A DNA stretch of 64,000 bases. Origin: Pseudazoarcus sp963975885. GTDB taxonomy: Bacteria; Pseudomonadota; Gammaproteobacteria; Burkholderiales; Rhodocyclaceae. The stretch lies in assembly GCA_963975885.1 (NCBI GenBank), contig CAXBIS010000016.1:1-64000 (forward strand). Direction: 5' to 3'. The notes below the pieces were generated by a model, which saw only the letters and a list, made by a program, of their open reading frames with translations, was not told the origin of the DNA and did no database searches. The translations under genes and the position numbers were made by a program. Positions 45,709 to 53,608 of the stretch are shown here, piece after piece (position 1 is the first letter of the stretch; every line of letters starts with the position of its first letter).

Positions 45709-46902
45709 ATGACCGATTCCATCGCCGTGGAACCCGAGCGTGTGCGCGCCGCGGGCGGGCGCCGTTCGATGCTGGCGTGGGCATGCATCACCTGGGGCGG
45801 GGCCGGGCTTGGCCTGGGGCTGGCCTTTGCCGCCGATGACTGGGCCTTGCGCGCTGTCGCGCTGGTCTTCGCCGCGAGTGCTGCGGCCTGCGGTGCGATG
45901 GTCGTGCGCACGGTGCGCCGCCGCCTGGCCGAGCTGGAAGGCTTTGCCGGCGAGCTGGCCGAGGGAAGGCTCACCGCGCGACTGCCCACGGGTGGGGACG
46001 ACGAATTTACCGCGCTGGGCGAGTGCTTCAACCGCGCCGCGCGTTCGCTTGCGAGCATGTTCACCGAGCTGGGTCGAGCCACTGCCGAGTTGCGCAGCGT
46101 CTCCGGCGAAGCGGCCGCCAACGCCGCGGCCGGCGAGCAGGGGGTTTCGGTGCAGCGCGACACCACGGTGTCGTCGGCCGCCACCCTTGAGCAACTCATC
46201 ACCAGTCTGACGCAGACGCGCGACGGGGCGGCCGAAGCGGCCGGGGCCGCGCAGAACTCGACCGGAGAAGCCGGGCGCGGTGCCGCGATGGTGGGCGATG
46301 TCGCTGCCGCGATGCGCGCGCTCGCCAGCGACGTGCGTGGTGCAGCCGGGGCGGCGGCGACGCTGACCGAGCGCTCGCGCGAGATCGACGGCATCGTCGC
46401 GACGATCGCCGACATCGCCGGGCGTACCAATCTGCTGGCGCTCAATGCCGCGATCGAGGCCGCTCGCGCCGGCGAGGCCGGTCGCGACTTCGCGGTGGTG
46501 GCTGACGAGGTGCGCCAGCTCGCCGAACGCACCAGCGAAGCCACTCGCAGCGTCTCGGAGCTGATCGGAGCGATCCACGGCGATGTGGCCGTGCTCGGGG
46601 GCACCGTTCGCTCGGCCGACGAGAAGGCACGCGCCAGTGCGGCTGCCGCCGACGACGCTGCGGCCGCGCTGGCCTCGATCCAGGCAGCGACCGAGCAGGC
46701 CTTGTTGCGTATGAACGACATCGCCGCCGCCAGCCGCGAACAGAGTACCGCCGGCGAGCGCATCGGCGGCGACATCGAGCGCGTCGCGCGTCTGGCCGAC
46801 GAGAATGCCCAGCGTCTGGCCGAGAGCAGCGAGTTGGCGACCTATCTGAAGCATCTGGTGGGCCGCCTCGAGGAACACCTGCAGCACTACCGATACGAAT
46901 AG
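45709..46902 (+). CDS. methyl-accepting chemotaxis protein without periplasmic sensor domain
   Basis: 397 residues. Two adjacent helices (about 21-41 and 46-66) separated by only a few residues, HAMP-like linker (VRTVRRRLAELEGFAGELAEGRL), then the signalling domain with hairpin tip IADIAGRTNLLALNAAIEAARAGEAGRDFAVVA (quoted in part: tip ends in FAVVADEVRQLAERT). With no ligand-binding domain it must sense through the membrane or a partner. One base after the nasA stop and 9 bases before a NIT-like gene, hence probably cotranscribed with nitrate reductase. Confidence 0.88.
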   Translation: MTDSIAVEPERVRAAGGRRSMLAWACITWGGAGLGLGLAFAADDWALRAVALVFAASAAACGAMVVRTVRRRLAELEGFAGELAEGRLTARLPTGGDDEFTALGECFNRAARSLASMFTELGRATAELRSVSGEAAANAAAGEQGVSVQRDTTVSSAATLEQLITSLTQTRDGAAEAAGAAQNSTGEAGRGAAMVGDVAAAMRALASDVRGAAGAAATLTERSREIDGIVATIADIAGRTNLLALNAAIEAARAGEAGRDFAVVADEVRQLAERTSEATRSVSELIGAIHGDVAVLGGTVRSADEKARASAAAADDAAAALASIQAATEQALLRMNDIAAASREQSTAGERIGGDIERVARLADENAQRLAESSELATYLKHLVGRLEEHLQHYRYE

Positions 46903-46911
46903 GAGCGGATC

Positions 46912-47811
46912 ATGGAACCCGGCATGTTGTGGCTCGTCGTTCTTCTGGTGTTGGCCGTCGCGATGCCCGCGTGGCTTGCGCTGGCGCGCGGCCTGTCGTG
47001 GCGCCCGGAGCGTGCGCGCCGCTCGCTTGCGGCTTCCGCCGATATCGTGCGGCTGGTGCAGAACGTGCAACAGCACCGCGGATTGAGTGGTGCCTGGCTG
47101 GCCGGTGACGCGAGTTTCGGCGGCAAGCTGCCGGAGAGGCAGGCGTTGATCGGGCGCATCTTCGAAGGGCTGGAGGTCGCCGCACGCGCCGAATCCAGCG
47201 AAGCCTATCCGTGCTTTCGCATCAGTGAGCTGCGTGCGTTGCGGGATCAATGGCAGGCACTGGTCGACGGACTTGCGGCGAGTACCCCGGAGAAGAGCTT
47301 CCAGGAGCACTGCCGGATCGTCGCCCGTCTGCTCGATTGGCTGCGTGCCTTGGGCGAGGCGCGCATCGAGCAGCCCGCCGGCGCCAAGACCGTCGGCCCG
47401 GCCGTGCGCAACTTCGCGTTCCGTCTGCCGGCGCTGGCCGAGTGCCTGGGTCAGGCGCGTGCGCTGTCGAGCGCGGCCGCCGCCCGCGAGCGGGTCGCGC
47501 CGGTCGCGCGTGTGCGTCTGGTGTTCCTGCTCTCGCGCGCCGAGTCCCTGCTCGGCACGGCCCGTTCGGCTGCTCGGAGGGAAAGCGGGCCGGAGCAGGA
47601 GCAGGCCTCCGAAGCCGTCCAGACCTTCGTGCGCACCGTGCGCGAGCGTCTGCTCGGTGTCGACGACGTGAAGATCTCGGCCGCCGAGTGCTTTGCGCTG
47701 GCGACGCATGCTGTCGACGGCGTGTTCGCGTGGCAGGAGCTCGAGCGCCGCCGCATCGCCATTGCACTGGGTATGCGCGGCTCGGTACAGGGCGCGGTGG
47801 CGACGGGATAA
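46912..47811 (+). CDS. membrane-anchored NIT-like (nitrate-sensing-type) protein
   Basis: 299 residues. One N-terminal helix (about 5-26), then an all-alpha region. The segment VQNVQQHRGLSGAWLAGD (about 49-66) resembles the NIT-domain signature and the matching part of NasR (LQRERGVSN). No enzymatic or signalling output domain. I infer a nitrate/nitrite-binding accessory to the sensorless chemoreceptor encoded 9 bases upstream. Assignment rests on this motif and helix pattern, not on a profile match. Confidence 0.6.
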   Translation: MEPGMLWLVVLLVLAVAMPAWLALARGLSWRPERARRSLAASADIVRLVQNVQQHRGLSGAWLAGDASFGGKLPERQALIGRIFEGLEVAARAESSEAYPCFRISELRALRDQWQALVDGLAASTPEKSFQEHCRIVARLLDWLRALGEARIEQPAGAKTVGPAVRNFAFRLPALAECLGQARALSSAAAARERVAPVARVRLVFLLSRAESLLGTARSAARRESGPEQEQASEAVQTFVRTVRERLLGVDDVKISAAECFALATHAVDGVFAWQELERRRIAIALGMRGSVQGAVATG

Positions 47812-47827
47812 GTCGTCTGCGCGCCGG

Positions 47828-48769
47828 TCAGGCCAGTCGGGCGAAGTCCTCGGCCATGCGCCGGCGCAGTGTGGCGTCGGGCAGCGTACCGGTGAGCGCG
47901 CCCATGTTCTCGCGCATGTGCTGGGGTTGCGACGTGGCGGGGATCGCGCAGGTCACGTCCGGGTGGGAAATCACGAACTTGAGGAAGACCTGCGACCAGT
48001 GTTCGCATCCGATCTCGGCCGCCCAACCGGGAAGCGGCTGGTCACGGACGCGGGAAAACAGCCGGCCGCCGTCGAAGGGGCGGTTGATGATCACCGCGCA
48101 GCCGCGATCGGCCGCCTGCGGCAGCAGTCGTGACTCGGCCTCGCGGTGGGCGATGTTGTAGGTGAACTGCACGAAGTCGAGGCGCTCGCGCGCGACGATG
48201 GCCTCGAACTCGTCGTGGCGCCGGCCGTGCGAGGTGGTGATGCCGATGGTGCCCACCGAGCCCTCTTCTTTCATGCGCCGGAGCGTCGGCAGGTGGGCCT
48301 CCCAATCGAGCAGGTTGTGCACCTGCATCAGGTCGAAGCGCTCCAGCCCCCACAGTTGCAGTGAGCGCGCCATCTGACGCTCGCCCACCCATTGCCCGGG
48401 CGTCCACACCTTGGTCGCCGCAAACAGCGCATCGGCCCCGTCCGTCTGCGGCAGCAGTTCACCCAGCACGGCCTCGGCGCGACCGTACATGGGCGAGGAG
48501 TCGATCAGCCGCCCGCCGGCAGCGAAGAATTCGCGCAGTACCTGCCAGCGCGCGGTCAGCGCGTCAGCGCCGGTGCGAAAGCTCGACTCGACATCAAAGG
48601 TGATCCACGTTCCCATGCCGATTGCCGGCAGACGCTCGCCCGTGGACGGGATCGCGCGCAGGATCGGTTCCGCGGCGCGCGCGCTTGGCAGCTTCAGGCC
48701 GAGGGTGCCGAGCGCGGCCAGCGCCAGAAAGCGGCGGCGGTCGATGGTGCATGGATTGCGTCCGGTCAT
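47828..48769 (-). CDS. Tat-exported aldo/keto reductase
   Basis: 313 residues. Twin-arginine signal (DRRRFLALAALGTLGL), then an aldo/keto reductase barrel: GMGTWITFD, DSSPMYGRAEAVLGELL, LMQVHNLLDWEAHLPTLRRM and IGITTSHGR. Such exported members are common beside periplasmic systems; the substrate is unknown. Start at ATG 48769. Convergent with the NIT-like gene (16-base gap, no terminator seen) and downstream of the nrt operon. No sigma-54 element precedes it. Confidence 0.8.
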   Translation of the reverse strand: MTGRNPCTIDRRRFLALAALGTLGLKLPSARAAEPILRAIPSTGERLPAIGMGTWITFDVESSFRTGADALTARWQVLREFFAAGGRLIDSSPMYGRAEAVLGELLPQTDGADALFAATKVWTPGQWVGERQMARSLQLWGLERFDLMQVHNLLDWEAHLPTLRRMKEEGSVGTIGITTSHGRRHDEFEAIVARERLDFVQFTYNIAHREAESRLLPQAADRGCAVIINRPFDGGRLFSRVRDQPLPGWAAEIGCEHWSQVFLKFVISHPDVTCAIPATSQPQHMRENMGALTGTLPDATLRRRMAEDFARLA

Positions 48770-48863
48770 TGCGCCTGCCTCTTCGGGAAACGACCCTGTG
48801 ACCCGGCCGATGCAGTCATGTTCCGACGTCGGGTCGGACGGCCGCTGCGTGTTCCGGCAAACC

Positions 48864-48895
48864 GGGAGCGGCCATGCGTGTGCATGGCCGCTCCC
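48864..48895 (-). terminator. hairpin downstream of the nrt operon
   Basis: Perfect 14-bp stem GGGAGCGGCCATGC / GCATGGCCGCTCCC with a 4-base loop, 20 bases after the nrtCD stop on the minus strand. No clear T-run follows, so termination is probable but not certain. Confidence 0.6.
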
Positions 48896-48915
48896 ATGGG
48901 TGCGACGCGTGGGGT

Positions 48916-50658
48916 TCAGTGCGTGTGGTCGCACTCCTGGAGGAAGCCCAGCAGTTGCTCGCGCAAGCGATAGTAGTCCGGGTGTTCGAGCAGTTGCTTG
49001 CGGGTGCGCGGGCGTGGCAGGTCGATCTCGAGGATCTTGCCGACCTTCGCACGCGGGCCATTGGTCATCATCACCACGCGGTCTGCAAGCAGGATGGCCT
49101 CGTCGACGTCATGCGTGACTACGATGGCAGTGAGCTGGGTGCGTGCCCATACGTCCATCAGTACTTCCTGCAGGTCCCAGCGGGTGAGCGAGTCGAGCAT
49201 GCCGAAGGGTTCGTCAAGCAGCAGCAGCTTGGGCGAGAGCGCGAAGGCACGTGCGATGCCGACCCGCTGCTTCATGCCGTTGGACAGATCCGCAGCCTTC
49301 TTGTGCATTGCGTCGGCCAGCCCCACGCGGTCGAGGAAGTGGGCGACGATATCGCGCCGTTCCTGCTTCGATGCATGCGGGAAGACCTGTTCGACGCCCA
49401 GCGCAACGTTCTCGAAGGCGCTCAGCCATGGGACCAGGCTGGGCGCCTGGAAGACGATGCCTCGATCCGGTCCTGCAGCGGCGACCTCGCGGCCGTCGAG
49501 CACGATGACGCCCTCGCTGATCTCGTTCAGGCCCGCCATCATCGACAACACCGTGGACTTGCCGCAGCCCGAGTGGCCGATGATGGAGATGAACTCCCCG
49601 CGGCGGATCTTGAGCTCGAACTCCTCGACCACGGTGACCGGACCGGATCGGGTCGGGTAGATCTTCGAGACCTTGGAGAAGTCCACGTAGCGGCTGTTGT
49701 CGGCGGCCGGGCGCTCCGGCGCCGCTGCCGCATAGGCCTTGAGGCCCACCTCGTATTCGCGGCTGGTGTTGGGCAACACCGACGGTAGCGCGATGACTTG
49801 GGCGCCCTGCGACTGTTGCGCCTGGCCGATCTGCATCAGGTATTGCGTGACCTCCTTGCGGATGCGCTTGAACTCGGGGTCGTGGTTCATTTCGCGGCGA
49901 TCGCGCGGACGCGGCAGGTCGACGCGAAACTGCGGGCCGAGGGTGGCGCCGGGGCCGGGGTTCAGCGGGATGATGCGGTCGGCCATGATGATGGCCTCGT
50001 CCACGTCGTTGGTGATGAGGACGACGGTCTTCTTCTCCTGATTCCAGATCTCGATGATCTCGTCCTGCAGGTTGGCGCGGGTCAGCGCGTCGAGTGCCGA
50101 GAGCGGCTCGTCGAGCAGCAGCATTTCGGGGTCGCCGGCCAGCGCACGCGCCACCGACACGCGCTGACGCATGCCGCCGGACAGCTCGGCCGGGCGCTTG
50201 TCCAGCGCGCTGCCGAGGTTGACCATGTCGATATAGCGCTCGACGCGGCTCTTGCGCTCGCTGGCGGGACGGTCGGCGAAGATGCGGTCGACCGCCAGCG
50301 CCACGTTCTGGCGTACCGTCATCCACGGCATCAGCGAATAGCTCTGGAACACGACGCCGCGCTCGGGGCCGGGTGCGCGCACGGGCCGCCCCTTGAACCG
50401 TACCTCGCCGCCGTCCGGCGCGATGAGGCCGGCGATGAGCGAGATCAGCGTGGTCTTGCCGCTGCCGGAGAAGCCGACGATGGCGACGAATTCGCCTTCG
50501 GTGATCGCCAGGTCGATGTCCTTCAGTACCGACGTGGCATTCGCGCCACTGCCGTAGGACTTGGATACGCCGCGCAATTCGAGGAAGGGCTGCGCCGGCA
50601 CGGCTGCCGGAGCTTCGACAACCGTCTCCGGGGCGCTCTTGAGGGCGGTTTGGGCCAT
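48916..50658 (-). CDS. nrtCD: nitrate ABC transporter, tandem ATP-binding protein (NrtC-NrtD fusion)
   Basis: 580 residues with two complete ATPase domains. Domain 1 (about 25-265): Walker A GFSGSGKT, LSGGMRQR, LLLDEP. Linker about 265-322. Domain 2 (about 325-575): Walker A GHSGCGKS, LSNGMKQR, LLLDEP. Cyanobacterial transporters use separate NrtC and NrtD, and NrtC carries an NrtA-like regulatory domain that is absent here. Energises nitrate uptake with NrtB. Thirteen bases after nrtB. Confidence 0.92.
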   Translation of the reverse strand: MAQTALKSAPETVVEAPAAVPAQPFLELRGVSKSYGSGANATSVLKDIDLAITEGEFVAIVGFSGSGKTTLISLIAGLIAPDGGEVRFKGRPVRAPGPERGVVFQSYSLMPWMTVRQNVALAVDRIFADRPASERKSRVERYIDMVNLGSALDKRPAELSGGMRQRVSVARALAGDPEMLLLDEPLSALDALTRANLQDEIIEIWNQEKKTVVLITNDVDEAIIMADRIIPLNPGPGATLGPQFRVDLPRPRDRREMNHDPEFKRIRKEVTQYLMQIGQAQQSQGAQVIALPSVLPNTSREYEVGLKAYAAAAPERPAADNSRYVDFSKVSKIYPTRSGPVTVVEEFELKIRRGEFISIIGHSGCGKSTVLSMMAGLNEISEGVIVLDGREVAAAGPDRGIVFQAPSLVPWLSAFENVALGVEQVFPHASKQERRDIVAHFLDRVGLADAMHKKAADLSNGMKQRVGIARAFALSPKLLLLDEPFGMLDSLTRWDLQEVLMDVWARTQLTAIVVTHDVDEAILLADRVVMMTNGPRAKVGKILEIDLPRPRTRKQLLEHPDYYRLREQLLGFLQECDHTH

Positions 50659-50671
50659 GATGCAATCCTCC

Positions 50672-51688
50672 TCAGGTGTTGTCTGTGCGGAAGCTGACGA
50701 GCTGCTGCAGCGTGGCCATGACGCGATCGAGCAGGAAGCCGACGATGCCGATCGTGAACACCGCCACCATGATTCGGCCCAGCGAGCTGGAACTGCCGTT
50801 CTGGAACTCGTCCCACACGAACTTCCCGAGCCCGGGGTTCTGCGCCAGCATCTCGGCGGCGATCAACACCATCCAGCCCACTCCGAGCGACAGGCGCAGA
50901 CCGGTGAAGATCAGTCCGAGCGAGGACGGCAGCACGATCTTGGTGACCTTGGTCCACCAGTCCAGCCGCAACACCTTGGAGACGTTGATCAGGTCCTTGT
51001 CGATCGAAGCCACGCCCACCGCCGTGTTGATCAGCGTCGGCCACATCGAGCACAGCGTCACGGTGATTGCGGAGACGACGAAGCTGCGCTCGAACATCGG
51101 ATCGGCCGACACATACACCGCGCTGACGACCAGGGTGACGATGGGCAGCCAGGCCAGTGGCGATACCGGCCGGAAGATCTGAATCAGCGGATTGAGCGCG
51201 ATCTGGAAGGTGCGCGAGAGCCCGCACAGGATGCCCAGAGGCACCGCGATCAGCGTCGCCAGTGCGAAGCCGGTGAATACCGTGTACAGGCTGGTGAAGA
51301 TCTGGTCGATGTAGGTCGGCTTGCCGGTATAGGCGCGAACCGTGACTTCGGCGTTCGGATTCTGGGCAAGGATGGCGGCGTGGCGCGCCTCCTGACGCTC
51401 GAGAAAGGCTTCGCCGCGCGCACGCTCGTTGGCGTGCTCGACCATCAGCCCCTGGGCTTCCGACAGCACCTGGGCCGGTCCGGGGATGGCGCCCAGACTG
51501 GTCTGTACGCCCGAGGCGAGCGCGCCCCAGAGCGCCACGAAGAGCGCCAGCGCGAGTATCGGAATGCCGATCTGTACCAGTATTTCACGCAGTTGTTGGC
51601 GCGGGTCCTCGCCTGCGGCGAGGCGCACGAACGGAACAAACCAGGTCAGGCCCAGTTTCCCGAATAGGTTCGCTGTTTGAGTCAGCAT
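50672..51688 (-). CDS. nrtB: nitrate ABC transporter permease
   Basis: 338 residues. Six or more helices with the binding-protein-dependent permease EAA loop (near AEMLAQNPGLGKFVWDE). Between the first helix and the core is an insert of about 60 mostly charged residues (EHANERARGEAFLERQEARH), probably periplasmic. Start at 51688 behind AGGAGTATCCCC. Sixty bases after nrtA. Confidence 0.92.
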   Translation of the reverse strand: MLTQTANLFGKLGLTWFVPFVRLAAGEDPRQQLREILVQIGIPILALALFVALWGALASGVQTSLGAIPGPAQVLSEAQGLMVEHANERARGEAFLERQEARHAAILAQNPNAEVTVRAYTGKPTYIDQIFTSLYTVFTGFALATLIAVPLGILCGLSRTFQIALNPLIQIFRPVSPLAWLPIVTLVVSAVYVSADPMFERSFVVSAITVTLCSMWPTLINTAVGVASIDKDLINVSKVLRLDWWTKVTKIVLPSSLGLIFTGLRLSLGVGWMVLIAAEMLAQNPGLGKFVWDEFQNGSSSSLGRIMVAVFTIGIVGFLLDRVMATLQQLVSFRTDNT

Positions 51689-51748
51689 GGGGATACTCCT
51701 TCGGATCTGCTTGCGCGGGACGCCGCACGGCGCCCCGCACGCCATGAC

Positions 51749-53152
51749 TTACTTGGTTTTGTCGCTGCCCTTGAGGCCGATCTTGAATTGATCGATATAG
51801 GCGTTCGGCTTCCTGCCGTCGAAGGTGAGGCCGTCGATGAAGGTGGTGTGCTCGACGCTGCGAAAACCCGTTTCGTTGGCGAAGTCGGGGAAGTCGGCGG
51901 CGCTCATCTTGCCTTCGGCGATCAGCTCCTTGGCGGCCTGCTGGTAGACGTCGGGGCGGAAGACCTTCTTGGCCGTCTCGAGGTACCAGCTATCCGGCTT
52001 GTGCTCCGCGATCTGGCCCCAGCGGCGCATCTGCGTGAGGTACCAGACTGCGTCCGAGTAGTACGGATAGGTCGCGTTGTAGCGGAAGAACACGTTGTAG
52101 TCGGGCGCAGCGCGCTTGTCGCCCTTCTCGAACTCGAAGATGCCGGTCATGCTGTTGGCGATCACCTCGTAATCGGCACCCACGTATTGCGCGGCCGAAA
52201 TCATCTTCGCCGCCTCCTTGCGGTTCTTGTTGTTCTCCTCGTCCAGCCACTTGCCCGCGCGGATCAGTGCCTTGACCACGGCCACATGGGTGTTGGGGTT
52301 GGCTTCGGCCCAGTCGGCGGTGACACCGAAAACCTTCTCGGCGATGTTGTTGCGGATGTCGTAGTCGGTGATCACCGGAACGCCGATGCCGCGGAACACG
52401 GCCTGCTGGTTCCACGGTTCGCCGACCATGTAGCCGTGGATGGTGCCGGCGTCGAGCGTGGCCGGCATCTGCGGCGGCGGAGTCACCGAAAGCAGTACTT
52501 CGGCGTCGATCTGGCCGGTGGTGTCACCGCGTTCCGGCGCATAGAAGCCGGGGTGGATGTCGCCGGCGGCGAGCCAGTAACGCAGCTCGTAGTTGTGTGT
52601 GGAGACCGGGAAGACCATGCCCATGCGAAACGGCGTGCCGCCATCGCGGAAGGTCTTGACGACCGGGGCGAGCGCTTCGGCCTTGATCGGGTGTACCGGC
52701 TTGCCGTCCTTGTGCGGGATGTTGGGCTTCATTGCGGCCCAGACGTCGTTCGAGACCGTCATGGCGTTGCCGTTGAGATCCATCGAGAAGGCGGTGACGA
52801 TGTGCGCCTTGGTGCCGAAGCCGATCGTCGCACCGATGGGTTGCCCCGCCAGCATGTGTGCGCCATCGAGTTCGCCGGAGATGGTGCGGTCGAGCAGGAC
52901 CTTCCAGTTGGCCTGGGCCTCGAGCGTCACGAACAGGCCTTCATCCTCGAAGTAGTGTTTCTCGTAGGCGACCGCGAGCGGCACCATGTCGGTGAGCTTG
53001 ATGAAGCCGAACTTCAGGTCGGGCTTCTCGATATCGCCCAAGGCGGCGGCCGGCGTGGCCAGCGTCGCCAATGCCATGCCGAGGGCGGCGGCCGTGCCGC
53101 GAAGGGTGCGCGACAGGCTCGGCGTCGCGGATTTCGGGGTGTGTGCGTGCAT
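51749..53152 (-). CDS. nrtA: nitrate ABC transporter substrate-binding protein
   Basis: 467 residues. Sec signal peptide (cleavage near PAAALG, about residue 38) without a lipobox, so soluble in the periplasm rather than a lipoprotein as in cyanobacteria. NrtA/CmpA family: DLKFGFIKLTDMVPLAVAYEKHYFEDEGL, quoted in part, and HGYMVGEPWNQQAV. Binds nitrate or nitrite for NrtB-NrtCD. Start at 53152 behind AGGAG. First gene of the nrt operon, preceded by a terminator-containing leader. Confidence 0.92.
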   Translation of the reverse strand: MHAHTPKSATPSLSRTLRGTAAALGMALATLATPAAALGDIEKPDLKFGFIKLTDMVPLAVAYEKHYFEDEGLFVTLEAQANWKVLLDRTISGELDGAHMLAGQPIGATIGFGTKAHIVTAFSMDLNGNAMTVSNDVWAAMKPNIPHKDGKPVHPIKAEALAPVVKTFRDGGTPFRMGMVFPVSTHNYELRYWLAAGDIHPGFYAPERGDTTGQIDAEVLLSVTPPPQMPATLDAGTIHGYMVGEPWNQQAVFRGIGVPVITDYDIRNNIAEKVFGVTADWAEANPNTHVAVVKALIRAGKWLDEENNKNRKEAAKMISAAQYVGADYEVIANSMTGIFEFEKGDKRAAPDYNVFFRYNATYPYYSDAVWYLTQMRRWGQIAEHKPDSWYLETAKKVFRPDVYQQAAKELIAEGKMSAADFPDFANETGFRSVEHTTFIDGLTFDGRKPNAYIDQFKIGLKGSDKTK

Positions 53153-53189
53153 CGTCGTACTCCTGGGTTTGCAAAAGATCCGGTTCCAC

Positions 53190-53240
53190 AAAGCAACGGC
53201 GCCCATGACCGGTCCGAGGACTTGTCATGGGCGCCGTTGC
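53190..53240 (-). terminator. attenuator terminator of the nrtA operon
   Basis: On the minus strand a perfect 17-bp stem: 53240-53224 pairs with 53209-53193, then TTTGT. The left arm includes the AACGGC loop and right side of hairpin P2, so P2 and terminator cannot coexist. Confidence 0.8.
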
Positions 53241-53266
53241 CCCGTTTGCGCTCCATCGTCGGAGCG
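53229..53266 (-). promoter_or_regulatory. ANTAR-type two-hairpin leader (P1/P2) of nrtA
   Basis: Minus strand. P1 (53266-53249): 6-bp CGCTCC / GGAGCG with hexaloop GACGAT, which has G instead of the usual A at position 1. P2 (53242-53229): GGGC / GCCC with hexaloop AACGGC, the same loop as the other two leaders. Linker 6 bases. Between promoter and P1 an extra hairpin (GGACGG / CCGTCC, 53297-53281) occurs. Confidence 0.7.
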
Positions 53267-53356
53267 GCTGATTCGCATGCGGACGGGTTTTCCGTCCCGG
53301 CCGCCGGCCCGGATCCTTCGTCGGAACACGAGTTCGGTGGCGTCGAACGTACTTAC

Positions 53357-53371
53357 GCAAACGTCGTGCCA
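53357..53371 (-). promoter_or_regulatory. sigma-54 promoter of nrtA operon
   Basis: Minus-strand TGGCACGACGTTTGC, a full match to the consensus TGGCACG-N4-TTGC. GG and GC are 10 bases apart. Start near 53345, giving a leader of about 190 bases. Confidence 0.85.
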
Positions 53372-53459
53372 GTTCCACGCAATTGTGGAAAACCGCAGTG
53401 TTTTCGGGAGATTCCGCCGGCATGCGCGATGGGTTCTAGCGCACGCGCATGCGGCGTGC

Positions 53460-53506
53460 GCACCATCGCGGGCCATCACGCACCGTGTCGGGCACGTCTC
53501 TGGTGC
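53460..53506 (-). promoter_or_regulatory. NtrC-type sites before nrtA
   Basis: Exact GCAC-N7-GTGC at 53492-53506 and a degenerate copy GCAC-N7-GGCC at 53460-53474, 32 bases apart, 90-135 bases upstream of the nrtA sigma-54 element. Confidence 0.5.
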
Positions 53507-53549
53507 GATGCAGCACGGATTGTGTCAGTGGCGTGATGCCGCTGCGGAT

Positions 53550-53589
53550 GAGCGATCGCCCCGCCAAGGGGATGGCGGGGCGATCGCTC
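53550..53589 (-). terminator. terminator of the nirB-kinase operon
   Basis: Perfect 17-bp stem GAGCGATCGCCCCGCCA / TGGCGGGGCGATCGCTC with a 6-base loop, 20 bases downstream of the kinase stop on the minus strand. It is very stable but has no strong T-run. It separates the nirB unit from the nrt promoter region. Confidence 0.7.
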
Positions 53590-53608
53590 CGTGTGAATGG
53601 GCCGCGCC

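Noticed and set aside
53459..53473. 15-base sequence GCGCACCATCGCGGG repeated at 59665-59679
   Set aside because: Two copies only, in different positions relative to their promoters. It is partly explained by NtrC-like half sites in both regions and shows no sign of a mobile or attachment site.
53550..53589. 17-bp hairpin whose plus-strand hexaloop AGGGGA fits the A1/G4 pattern of ANTAR targets
   Set aside because: It lies at the 3' end of the minus-strand kinase gene, has no partner hairpin, and the nearest plus-strand gene does not start there. Best read as a terminator.
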